Origin: Apostichopus japonicus
Taxonomy: Eukaryota > Echinodermata > Holothuroidea > Aspidochirotida > Stichopodidae
Direction of reading: 5' to 3'
DNA: 64,000 nt
Assembly (NCBI RefSeq): GCF_037975245.1
Contig: NC_092577.1
Coordinates: forward strand, 23,991,398-24,055,397
Positions 43,250-53,256 of this stretch are shown here, piece by piece. The position numbers were made by a program, and so were the translations under genes. Position 1 is the stretch's first letter. Every line of letters starts with the position of its first letter. The notes beneath the pieces were generated by a model. It was not told where the DNA came from, did not search any database, and was given only the letters and a program-made list of their open reading frames with translations.

Positions 43250-43990
43250 CTATGGTTTTGAGCCCCTCAATTATTACAAAAATCACATGAAAATTTAATT
43301 TTTCACCAAGATAATTAATGACATATTGTATTTGGCTTATCTTTGGAAATCATTCATTTCTAAAATTAAAAAAATCTATCCGTGTACTATCACTAATTTC
43401 AACAAATCAGATAAGAATTAATAGTTACTAAGCTATTGCACATTGACTTTACATGTTTTCAGACGATTGATTGTAAACAAGCGCAGTATTACTTATTTGA
43501 AAATGTACATAATAACTTAACATTCATTGATAGCAATTTCCAATCTGTGTACTACTAATTTATGCAAATCAGATAAGAATTAATCATGATAAGCTGTTGC
43601 ACATTCAATGAACTTGTTTATGGATGATTGCTTAACAATCAATTTCCAATGGACGTACTATCAATTATTACAAAAATCACATGATAAGTAATAATTGACA
43701 TAACATATTTGGCTTATATGTTTTGAAATCATTGATTTATAACACTTTTCATCTTTGTACTGTTAATAAATTACACAAATGACATGATAATTCATAATTG
43801 ACATAACATATTTGGCTTATATGTTTAGATATCGTTCATTATAACAATTTCCATTGTACGTGCTATAGCCAATCTTTACAAAGTTTCCAATGTTTGTACT
43901 ATGAATGTTACACATCACATTACAACTAATAGTTAACATTAAACATTCAATATACACGTTTTGAAAACAATGGGTGTACCATTACTAATT
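43250..43990. repeat. AT-rich degenerate tandem repeat, ~120-bp unit
   Basis: TTACAAAAATCACATGATAA, TAATTGACATAACATATTTG plus GCTTATATGTTT and CAATTTCCA...GTACTAT blocks recur in the same order at about 43270, 43550, 43670, 43780 and 43900. The best-kept pair is 43680-43730 versus 43785-43830. Confidence 0.75.
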
Positions 43991-44564
43991 GAAAGAAAAT
44001 CACATGACAATTAAGATTTTTACAACTGCACATTACACAGTTGATTCATTTGCTTTTGATATCACTGTGTGATTGCTTTAAAAACCAAATTACATGCTGG
44101 ACATGACAATAAAGAAAGTTGGATATTAAGCATATATTCTCATTTTTTGGTATTCACATGTACTCTAACAGATGACAGATTTGAAATTTAATACAGAAAC
44201 TTTCAGAAATATGGATACAACATACAGTCACAGGGGATGTTTTTGGTTACAAAATTGTATGTCTGGGCTTCTGATCACTTCAGCTCCCATACATGTACCT
44301 GTGCTTGTAGCTCATGCTTGTTATTCCAGATCCTGATAATTGAAATATACACTATATACAGAAAGTACGAGAATCTTGCTAATTCCAAATCAAGAATAAA
44401 AACCTTCATGAAATACATTAAAAGTGTTCCAATTCCACAACTTTCTTATACAAGTGTACAACATCATAGTGCACAATTTTCATTGCTGTCCTGCTAACCA
44501 CCGTCCACAAGGGCAGCCCCAGATAAACGGCGAAAATCGCCTTGAACATGAAGGCGAATGTCAG

Positions 44565-44675
44565 AAAGCAAACATGTGCCCATTATTTTCACATGGGCCA
44601 CTTTTGTATTTGTGTAACATATACCGTAAAAGCATGAAATACATACATGTACAACCAGGAACAAATGTTAAATTT
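44565..44675 (+). repeat. Dispersed repeat, forward copy
   Basis: GAAAGCAAACATGTGCCCAT to CCAGGAACAAATGTTA matches the reverse complement of 47292-47398 at ~92% by eye. Element type unknown. Confidence 0.85.
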
Positions 44676-44737
44676 GAAAAGTTTTTACACTTGTACAGCA
44701 GATTCCTTTGTAGAAAACAGAAAATAACAACATGCTT

Positions 44738-45310
44738 TCAACAGGACCAGCCCCAGTTCATGTTGGTAGAATAAGTTTGCTTGTTCAACATGGTTGTTTG
44801 GACTGGCACAAGGGCTTGGTACTGATTTTTGACATCAGTTAGTAGGAGCACCTCTATGTTTGTTATGATTGTTTCTTCGATGAAGCAGGTCAGGGCATCG
44901 AAGGCTTTTGTGTGTCCATTTTTTTTATTGCCAGTTGCTTCATTGTGGCTGATCCTTTCAGTCAAGTGCCTGTTTCTCTTGTTTCATTTCAGCCATAGCA
45001 AGAGGTGTTGCTCTTGCTTCTGATTGATACTTTGATCGGCAAAAGGCATGGTATTTCACTTCTTTTGATATGAAATCAATGCGGCTTATACGTGCAAGTA
45101 ACTTGTTATCACTTTTCCAACGTGCATACTTCTTCACTTCCTTCAAAGTTACTTGTTTCGACATTCATCAACCTTTGTTCCTTCTTTACTGTCTTCCGAG
45201 CATGGCCACAGAAAAGTCAAACTTCAAGAAATAATCCTGTTCCTTCTTTGGTGGATCTGATTTCTGAGCGGGTGACAGTCTCAGATTTTTCACTAGATTT
45301 GTTCTCAGGA
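44738..45310 (-). pseudogene. P3: third, shorter copy of the unnamed zinc-knuckle gene family
   Basis: Minus-strand pieces are CLFCGHARKTVKKEQRLMNV, then KYARWKSDNKLLARISRIDF, ISKEVKYHAFCRSKYQSEA and ERISHNEATGNKKNGHTKAF, followed by DALTCFIEETIITNIEVLLL and TDVKNQYQALV. The C-x2-C ... KYH-x3-C module and the following helical block have the same layout as in P1 (RYHKSC) and P2 (RYHKDC). At least three frame changes lie within 570 bp. Only the N-terminal third is present; nothing recognisable continues below 44738, where the repeat at 44565 begins shortly after. Confidence 0.6.
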
Positions 45311-47291
45311 TTAGTATCAGTAACATTTTCCACCATATCTCGATGTACTTTTGACAGCAGTGAATTTTCGATAGCTATGAAATCCATGTACTGTATCTAT
45401 CTCTTCGGGCAGTGAAACCTCTGCATACGTATTGCTTCCGTGTTGCTAGAATCACTTTGCACTTTTGCATAGTGTCATTTGTGAAGAGAATGATGTTACC
45501 TTGATCTGCGTCATTTTTCCCATGCAAAGAACAGACATAACCTGAAGGGAAACAAAAAAGGGGAATTCTGTAAATATGTTTTATTTTTTAAATCTAGTGA
45601 TTTCATGATCTTACAAAAGAATGACAGTGTCTTTCTCTGCCATGTCTTACATGTATTACAAATAGAGGGTCTCATTATAACTATTCAGAGCGGGGGGGGG
45701 TAGGGAGGCTTTAGCCCCCACTTGTTTTGCAAAGCGACCATATGTTTACACTCACCTTTAACACATAACAAAATTCATATATGTTACGCCCCCCCCCCCC
45801 CCTCACTTGAAAATATACTCCGCCAGTGAGGTCTGATGAAGGCTGAAACATGGTACATCAAAATATGCAGTATAATGGACCAGGCCTACCATGTATATAA
45901 ACTTAGGCAATAATCTATATATACCTGTAAGTTTCTCGATTTTTCTGTTAGGCAGCCATCTTGTGACCTGGTGTGTAAACTTTATGTATCTGAAATAGAA
46001 GCGCACAATAAGTAAAGCACTGTACAGACCGGGGCACAAACATTTAAATAACGAACTGGAATAATACGGGGTGGGAAAATACTGCCTTTTCACCCATGAT
46101 GTAAATCAAATTAACCTTGGAGATTTTGTAAATATTCCTTGATTTTACAAAATGAGTACTCAATTATTGTTTGCAATAGTACAATGTGAGCTTCTAGAAA
46201 TCTAACCCATAGGATACATATATATATTTAAGGAAACGCCAAAAATGAAATGAAAACAATTGCACAGGGAAAGTGTACATTCGTAACACAAAAACAGCTG
46301 AAGCAGGGGGGGGGGGCAGCTTCAATAATATAATTGAGTGATCAAGCGTCCCCCAAATCACTTCTCTGATTAACCAATGATATCTATAACTGGCATATCT
46401 ATAACTGTTTGAAAAGGCTCCAGAAATTAGAAGAATGTTGTTCGTAACCATATCTAATATGCAAAAGAGTCCCCAATATTTTGTTGGTTCCACCACTGCT
46501 GTAACAGCATAAATTATGGGATCAAGCAGATAACTGGGTTGCAGGCCATTAATTAAAGCAGGTCTTATGATTGACATGAATAAAACAATCTTCTGCCAAA
46601 AAAAAATACTATCAAAGTTTAAAATGAATTTTGAGACGGAATTATGAGTATTATAGAAAACGAAAGTGCTTGGAAACTAATACAATCTCTTTTATTACTC
46701 CGAATATTTTTTGGATATGCCCTTCCATTTAACTGCTTAAATCTGAATTAATCAAATATACACCTTCACTCCACAAGAACAGAACCGTAAGAGAATGTGG
46801 GAATAGAGAAATTTGGTGAAAGTGGAGGACCAACTATGGTCACATAACAGGATGTGGGCAAGGTTGTAATACAGGCATAAGACAAAGAGGGTCTTTGTCT
46901 TGTCTTATAAATTAAAACATTTCCAGCAAAGGCAGGAGAAACACCTTCCACAAGATTGTCATCTATATCAGTTTTTTTTTATTACGCCAGGGATGCCTAC
47001 CCATATTTGATACTTAGGTGCTATAGTAAAAAAATGAAAATGTTTTCAACTTACCAAAAACAGGAGCATCACGTTTCAGTCACTTAAATGCCTAGCAACT
47101 TTGGACCGCTTGTCACCCAAAAAGATGAAGCAATTAACAAAGGCAAGGCATAACTACATAGAATATCTCCTCTCATAAATATGATCATTAATTATTTTTG
47201 GTAATAATTATTGTTTATCTTTTTATCATCTCAGTTGATGGGTAAAAGACACTGAGTAGGGGCTCTTTGTAGGGGTCTCACGACCCATTAA
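45311..47291. other. Unassigned region with several C- or G-runs
   Basis: No gene. 45685-45830 (G-run ... C-run ... CTCCGCCAGTG) may be a small hAT-like relic, since CACTGGCGGAG resembles the 58268 end, but no TSD is visible. The minus-strand frame at 46194-46577 matches nothing. Confidence 0.4.
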
Positions 47292-47398
47292 CATTTGTTC
47301 CTGGTTCCACATGTATGTATTTCTGATTTTACGGTATATGTTACACAAATACAAAAGTGGCCTATGTGAGAATAATGGGCACATGTTTGCTTTCAGAC
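47292..47398 (-). repeat. Dispersed repeat, reverse copy
   Basis: Inverted partner of 44565-44675. Confidence 0.85.
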
Positions 47399-47464
47399 CA
47401 TTTGGTATTTTCCATGTTTTATAATATAATGTCTTGAATACTTTAAACAAAATTCTCGTCTATG

Positions 47465-48415
47465 ATCAGATTGCGTCAATTGAATTGGCTGGGTGGGGGC
47501 ACCTTGTGGGGGTTGTGACAACCCCTTCCCGACTGGGAATTTTGTCAGTTTTACACTTTTTGTAATGTACATCTGTAGTGACCGCACTGCAAGCGAGCAT
47601 ATATAGTATTCCCTCTCGCAAAGTGGAACAGCCTAGGTATTTTGTTTACAAACATTCTGTCGCCCAACTTTCTTGCTTATCTCCACTCCCATTTATAGTA
47701 AACTTGAACAAAGAGGACCAGTTTCCAACGAGAGAAAGTTTTGGGGTCATAAGTTCAAGTGTAGAGCGACATATTTTTATCAGTCACTTCGTTCATGGAA
47801 GTAGATACCATTGCCTACACTACAGCGATAGCTGGCTAAAAAGGCCGATACTTCATATATTTTTCGTATATTCTTCGGGAATCCACCGGACATTTTATGT
47901 GTGGGATGTAGCAATGCAACCCACCAATTACTAGCGGATTCAGTGATACATTTATTCATTTATAAGGATTTTCATATATACGGATCTATCCTGGAACTGA
48001 CAGTTCAAGTTCCCTGGACCGACGCAAGGAGGGTTAGACTAGACAGAACTATTATTAGAGGTTAGTAGTATTTATTATTATTATTTACAAGACCTCTAAA
48101 CATCCACACTACTTCCTTTTGACAAAGTGGCTAGATGGGGTGAAATCAACCCGCCTTTTGGGGGGCGGGTAGGGTAAACTTTGTGGGGGTCTGACAACAC
48201 CTTCCCGACCAACAATTTTGTCAGTTTTTCTATTTTTGTATCATACTGCCATATTGGGCTAGATGGGGTGAAGTCAACCCGACTGGGGGTGACTTAGTGG
48301 GGAGTCTGACAACCCCTTCCCGACCAAGAATTTTGTCAGTTTTGCCCTTTTGTTTAATGTACAGCCATACTACTTCCTTCTGACAAAGTTTGGTCCATGG
48401 GCTAGATGGGGGGGG
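47465..48415. repeat. ~130-bp repeat family: one isolated copy and a short tandem array
   Basis: TCTGACAACCCCTTCCCGAC with AATTTTGTCAGTTTT occurs near 47515, 48190 and 48312, and GGCTAGATGGGGTGAA near 48130, 48257 and 48398. Another copy lies inverted at 39190-39330. Units end TACTACTTCCTTCTGACAAA. The interval 47590-48090 between has no assigned content. Confidence 0.75.
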
Positions 48416-48645
48416 GGGACAAGATTAAGTCTTGTCGAAGGTGTCATTTTTGCATTGAGAAAAGATCCAGCCGTTTAAGCCTCTCCTCATCGCTTTTGTT
48501 CCTCAAGCCTTTCATAAGTTTTGTCATACGTCGTTGCACTCCTATTAAATTTATATCTGCCTCCATACTTATTAGTATTGACTAAAATCCCTAGATCCTT
48601 TTCTTCATTTTTGGTTGCTAATTCCATTCCATCCTCTATTCTGAA
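48415..48645 (-). mobile_element. CR1-clade LINE scrap (C-terminus, internally deleted)
   Basis: FRIEDGMELATKNEEKDLGI plus LVNTN joins directly to RTTYDKTYERL-like sequence and ERLKRLDLFSMQK, i.e. the EKDLGVLVD block fused to the terminal ERLKRL.LPSLEKRRLRGDL block of CR1. About 60 codons between the two blocks are missing. Confidence 0.65.
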
Positions 48646-48649
48646 GACA

Positions 48650-49697
48650 CTTCTTGAAAGCAAAGAATTAAGGTCATTGATACAATCAGCAGTGAAGGAG
48701 GCCATCCAAGTGTCACTGGATGAACTTTCCCACATTATGGAGATGCATGAAGGCAAAATTCCTGAACTGGAGTGTCAGCTTGAAGGAAATTCCAAAGAAC
48801 TTACCGCATGGACCAGTGAACATGGTCATTTTAAGTCTGATATGGAACAAGTCAAATGTGAGCTGAATGTCTTGGAACAGTATTCCCGACGCAATTGTCT
48901 ACGTATATTTGGCTTTCCAGATGAAAACACAAATCTCCTTATCAAGATTCTGGCCTGTGACAAACTGGCAGTGGAACTAAAGGAAAGCGACTTTGACAGA
49001 AGTCACCGAATTGGAAAACTCAATAAGAAAGGTTGCCGTGCTATAATTATGAAATTTACCAATTACATAGTCAAGTCACAGGTATTACGATCAAGGAGAA
49101 AACTAAAATCCACAGAAATACTTATATAGGAAGACCTCACTCCAAGAAACAGCACGACTGAAGAAGGTTTCGGATCACCCTCGTGTATCCTCCGCATGGT
49201 CCATTGATGGTCGAATCTTTGGCTTAGTGAAAACTTCAGATGGGGCTGAAGCAAAGCGAAGGATCACAGGCCTGTCCGATCTAGCAAACTTATTACAACG
49301 TTACCACTGAAGTTATTGTATTTTCATGAGGACATCATCATGGATCCCAATGAATTCTCTAATGCCGACTGGTAATGTCGAATTCAACCGCAATAATATC
49401 AACGATCTCAATAGTATTTTTCTACACAAGTTAGTAAGTAACTGCATTACGAATGATGATAATCAAATGTTTTATGATAATGCAAACTGTTCTTATATTG
49501 ATGCAAGTCATTTATATAGTAAGGAACTTTCATGAGGGTGTAATTTTTCCATAGTACATATTAATTCACGTAGCCTCTGGAAAAACCATCATGCTGGATA
49601 TAATTTGTTATATGACAATCCCAAAGGTGCTTTTTCTGTTGCAGCAATTTCTGAAATATGGCTGCATAATAATAGTCCCTTAAGTATGGTTAGTATT
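48650..49697 (+). mobile_element. LINE fragment with ORF1 (coiled coil plus RRM-like) and start of endonuclease
   Basis: ORF1 has a coiled-coil stretch (ELECQLEGNSKELTAWTSEH, heptad-like) followed by LEQYSRRNCLRIFGFPDENT and SDFDRSHRIGKLNKKGCRAI, then EDLTPRNSTT and AWSIDGRIFGLVKT. This is the RNA-binding ORF1p type shared by several LINE clades (transposase_22-like RRM). A downstream frame reads CNFSIVHINSRSLWKNHHAG and FSVAAISEIWLHNNS, the first endonuclease block of a CR1/L2-group ORF2. It is lost at about 49697. One frame change after TEILI (49129) and one stop before CNFSIVH. Clade not resolved. Confidence 0.7.
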
Positions 49698-49751
49698 CCC
49701 AAATAAGAAAAGATAAAAAAACGGGATGTTTACATTTCTTTGAGCAGGAAC

Positions 49752-49860
49752 CAAAATGCAGTTTTCAGTTGAGTTTTTGGTGGTTGTTAAACAGACTGGG
49801 ATTGTTTTTGGTTTTGTTGACCTTTGGTCCGTGTCCGTTTTCTTTGCACGTAAAAAGCAC
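49752..49860 (+). mobile_element. Tx1-clade LINE stub G (C/D/E subfamily 3' end)
   Basis: TTTTCAGTTGAGTTTTTGGT to GTTGACCTTTGGTCCGTGTC and CTTTGCACGTAAAAAGCAC: the last ~110 bp of the subfamily, ~94% like element E. Inserted next to, or into, the LINE fragment at 48650. TSD not obvious. Confidence 0.85.
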
Positions 49861-51870
49861 AAGTTCACCTCGGGATCTTACTATATATATATATGAGAAA
49901 TTTTAAACTTGCATACATGCCTGTTGCCAGGTCTTATTCTGTTCCAATGAGAAAAACAAACACCATACAGCTGAATGGAAATTAGATGAAAACCCTACTG
50001 TCACCCCAGTTTGGAAATGGTGAAATTTTTCATGTGTTTCACGTGTTTAAAGCAATACTTTTTTGTATGGGTGGATGTGATGAGGGTAATTTTGTTTTTG
50101 GTAGGTATTATTCCATTATGTCATATTTTGTTTCATTTCACCATACCCAATCCCACTGGGAATATGCTCACATTATTGAATGCAAAGTACCAATTATAAG
50201 TGATTTGTTTTTTTTTTTACATTGGCTGCATCATAAATTTTAACACAATTGACAAATGGGGTTATGCCATGATACAGCATGAACCTATCTATCCCATATA
50301 TTAATTGTTATGCGATTGCACAAAGATGACAATGGGTTTCATTTGATGAAAGTTGGTGACAATTATCCATGACGTTGCCAAAAAGTTGTCCAACAAAGTC
50401 ATCTTATGTCTAGTTATTTTCAATTGTTTAAAGGTAAGACAGTATCAAATAACGTGGTAAAAACAGGGCCTGCATAACTGCTATTGTACTATCATTGTTA
50501 TTGTTAAAGTACTGAAATGTTGTGGGCTCCTTAAATCTTCAAAGAGCCATCAACTTGCAAGTGGAATTCTGTATATTAATCAATCAATTTCCATAAAGAT
50601 ATTGTATTTTGACATGTTTTGAGCTGGGCAATAAAACAATAAACTGGATTGAAATATTGAAATTTGCAATTTATTTCGAGATTTTTCTTGTTTATGTTTC
50701 TGAAAGTATATCATATGTATATATATATCACAAGCTAGAACAACATTTAGCTGCAACTATTATTATAATGTATTGGAGCTATTCATGTACAGATCCCGCC
50801 TAAAACTCCCTATTATTTACCTACAGCCTAACAAACCTTGGAAAACAAACACAAGTTTAAATATAAAGAAGTACATAGAAATGCAAACACCCTATTGTTT
50901 GTAAGTAGTCCTGTACCTTGTCTGTCACAGAGGGATTGGACAACCCAGCCAGTTATTAATTGTTGGCAGCCTTCAGCGTTTACCAGTAGCTCAGTAGCAG
51001 CTCAACACTGCACTGCCAATTGTTGCTCAATTAATGAACGGGTGGGCCAATCATTAGCACATCCATGATTTAACTCGGAAAGTCTTGGGGTGGACAATAC
51101 CAGATGGGCACAAATACTTTTCTTGATGCTGTCCCTTTCATGGTTAGAAGAAGAATACAATCCTATATTAAATCCTATATATAAGATTGTATACAATCCT
51201 ACAATATATGATCCTATAACATATTTAGTTTGGATATAATCCTAAATTTCTCAATGTAAGGGGGTACAAGCAACCCCCCCCCCCCATCACTATAGTGATT
51301 TAAATGAGGAAGCTACCAAAAGCTGGGCCGTTAATGAGCCATCATACCCTTCATCAGTAAACTACTGGTGGTAGTTCTTCAACCCTTCATGTATTTGCTA
51401 ATCCCACAGCTATGCAACTGAATACAACATTTATTAGTATACAATTGTTTATATTGAGTCCTGCACCCTTACCCAGGATGTTCAGTGGCGTTGCCCTGCA
51501 GGGTGTTTACTAGAGGTGTGCTGAAGCACCCCCCCCCTTCACATGTACCCATCACCCCATAATTTATCCTCATGTAAAAGACCCCAAACGGACCACTTAA
51601 AACAAAAAACAGCATAGATAATTGGTAATTTTATGCATAGAATGGTAAAATAATATATACAGGGTAAAAGTAAATGTTAATATAAATGTTAAAATGTAAT
51701 TATTTCTTTTTATTCTAGATGTTATTCGTTAGCATTTACAAGATGCCCCACATAGACCATAACTGTCAATAGTAGAAAATTGGAGTATGACCTCCGAGAA
51801 ACTTGCAATAACTTTTTTGTGTAGAACATTTTAAATGACAGTTTTTGGTAATGGTTTGGTTATAGTGGAA
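49861..51870. other. AT-rich spacer upstream of Tx1 copy B
   Basis: No gene recognised. Local features: repeated ATACAATCCTATAT words around 51170-51235 including the palindrome GATTGTATACAATC, and a CAGTGGCGTTGCC word at 51489 followed by a C-run, which may be a hAT-like end without a partner. Confidence 0.45.
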
Positions 51871-52117
51871 ATCTTTTAAATTAACAGTTGGCAGTTGGCA
51901 GTTGGAGTTGGCTTTCGTGGAGTGCGGACGTGTTTTCGCTCTCGCTCTTCATCTGTTGCAGCTGTTATTGTACTGTGCTGTGCTATACTTCCCGCCAGAC
52001 GGGTGTGATAGCTTGTGTTCGTGTGTTTTCCTCAGTTCGTATATCGTTTGTTGTTTCACTATCCTGTCTTTTCTTTGTTTTGTGTTACTACCCTGTGGCC
52101 TAGCCACCTTCGGTATC

Positions 52118-53236
52118 ATGGCATCGCGCCGTGATTCTCGGATAGTTAAGTTGTCGTTCACCGGTGAACAAGCTGTTCCACCGGTGCAAGTTTTTAGTAT
52201 TTTGAAGAGCAAGGGTGTTGTTGTGCCTGGAGAGGTTGATGCTTTGCAAGCTCTCCAGGGTCGTAATACGTACGATTTACGTTTTACCAGTGACGTGGCC
52301 CGTCAGAAAGGTTTTACCAGTGACGTGGCCCGTCAGAAAGGTGTCACGTTGCTGAGTAACGTCGAGGGGATGACAGTTACTCCATACGAGCGATCCGTAT
52401 GGGTAACTATCATCCACGTAGGACTAGAGGTGCGGCAGGAACTTGTCGTAACGGTTTTGGGTCGGTTCGGGGCTGTCAAGGCTGCCAAAATGTGCTCCTA
52501 TGCACAAGCCCCTGGGGTGTTGAACGGGCACCGACAGGTTCGGATCGACCTGAAACAGGACATTCCCTCCTTCCTGTTTATAGCAGGGCATAAAGCCCAC
52601 GTGCGGTATCCCGGTCAGCCCCGTACCTGCTTCAGGTGTGGGGAGACCGGGCACGAAGCCAAGGGCTGCCCAAACAAGAAATGTGGGCGCTGCCTTCGTC
52701 TTGGGCATGATAGCACCGCTTGCCCAAACGAGGTTGTGTGCTCACTATGTGGGAAGGAGGGACATGTCTTTCGAGCTTGTCCCTCCTCTTATGTCTCTAG
52801 GACTAAGAGTGGGGGTAAGTCAAGTTCCGACGCACCTACTACTTCACGAGAGGGGGAATCTGGTGGGATTTTACCCTCCCCTGCACCTGGTTCACCCTCC
52901 CCCGTCGTTGCAGACCCCAACCCCGTGCCCGCACCGAGAAAGTCTCCACCAGCTTCCCCCATCAACTCGTCCAGTTCCGTCCCCAATCCGCCGCCGGTAT
53001 CGCCAGATCCGGAGGCTTTGTCTGACGGAGAATCGGTGGTCATCGATTCTCCGGAGGTTCTGTCTGACAGCGACTCCGGTGAATCGGTGATCAGCGAGCC
53101 GAAACGTGCCACTGGGACGAGCTGGTACGACGAAATGGGGGAACCCTCTCTTAAAAGGTCGGCTTCAAGTGACGACTCGGACGACGATATGTCGTCAAGG
53201 GCGCGCTTGAAGCTTACGGAATCGTCGTCTTCGTAG
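52118..53236 (+). CDS. ORF1 protein of Tx1 copy B (nucleic-acid-binding, three CCHC knuckles)
   Basis: 372 codons, uninterrupted. The start is taken at the ATG of MASRRDSRIVKLSFTGEQAV; the frame is open further up to about 51902, but without an earlier ATG in a convincing place. Residues ~50-150 look like an RRM-type fold (VWVTIIHVGLEVRQELVVTV, GHRQVRIDLKQDIPSFLFIA). Three consecutive knuckles follow at about residues 170-225: CFRCGETGHEAKGC, CGRCLRLGHDSTAC and CSLCGKEGHVFRAC. The C-terminal third is Pro/Ser-rich, then acidic (SDSDSGE, SSDDSDDD). The protein would coat the LINE RNA. A 30-bp exact tandem duplication (52281-52310, 52311-52340) doubles FTSDVARQKG without shifting the frame. It may be expressible if the element's promoter is intact. 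Confidence 0.88.
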   Translation: MASRRDSRIVKLSFTGEQAVPPVQVFSILKSKGVVVPGEVDALQALQGRNTYDLRFTSDVARQKGFTSDVARQKGVTLLSNVEGMTVTPYERSVWVTIIHVGLEVRQELVVTVLGRFGAVKAAKMCSYAQAPGVLNGHRQVRIDLKQDIPSFLFIAGHKAHVRYPGQPRTCFRCGETGHEAKGCPNKKCGRCLRLGHDSTACPNEVVCSLCGKEGHVFRACPSSYVSRTKSGGKSSSDAPTTSREGESGGILPSPAPGSPSPVVADPNPVPAPRKSPPASPINSSSSVPNPPPVSPDPEALSDGESVVIDSPEVLSDSDSGESVISEPKRATGTSWYDEMGEPSLKRSASSDDSDDDMSSRARLKLTESSSS

Positions 53237-53256
53237 TTTTGCCCCACTGCCCTCTC

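Noticed and set aside
46194-46577. 127-codon minus-strand hydrophobic frame
   Set aside because: No recognisable domain, crosses a G-run, no neighbours in support.
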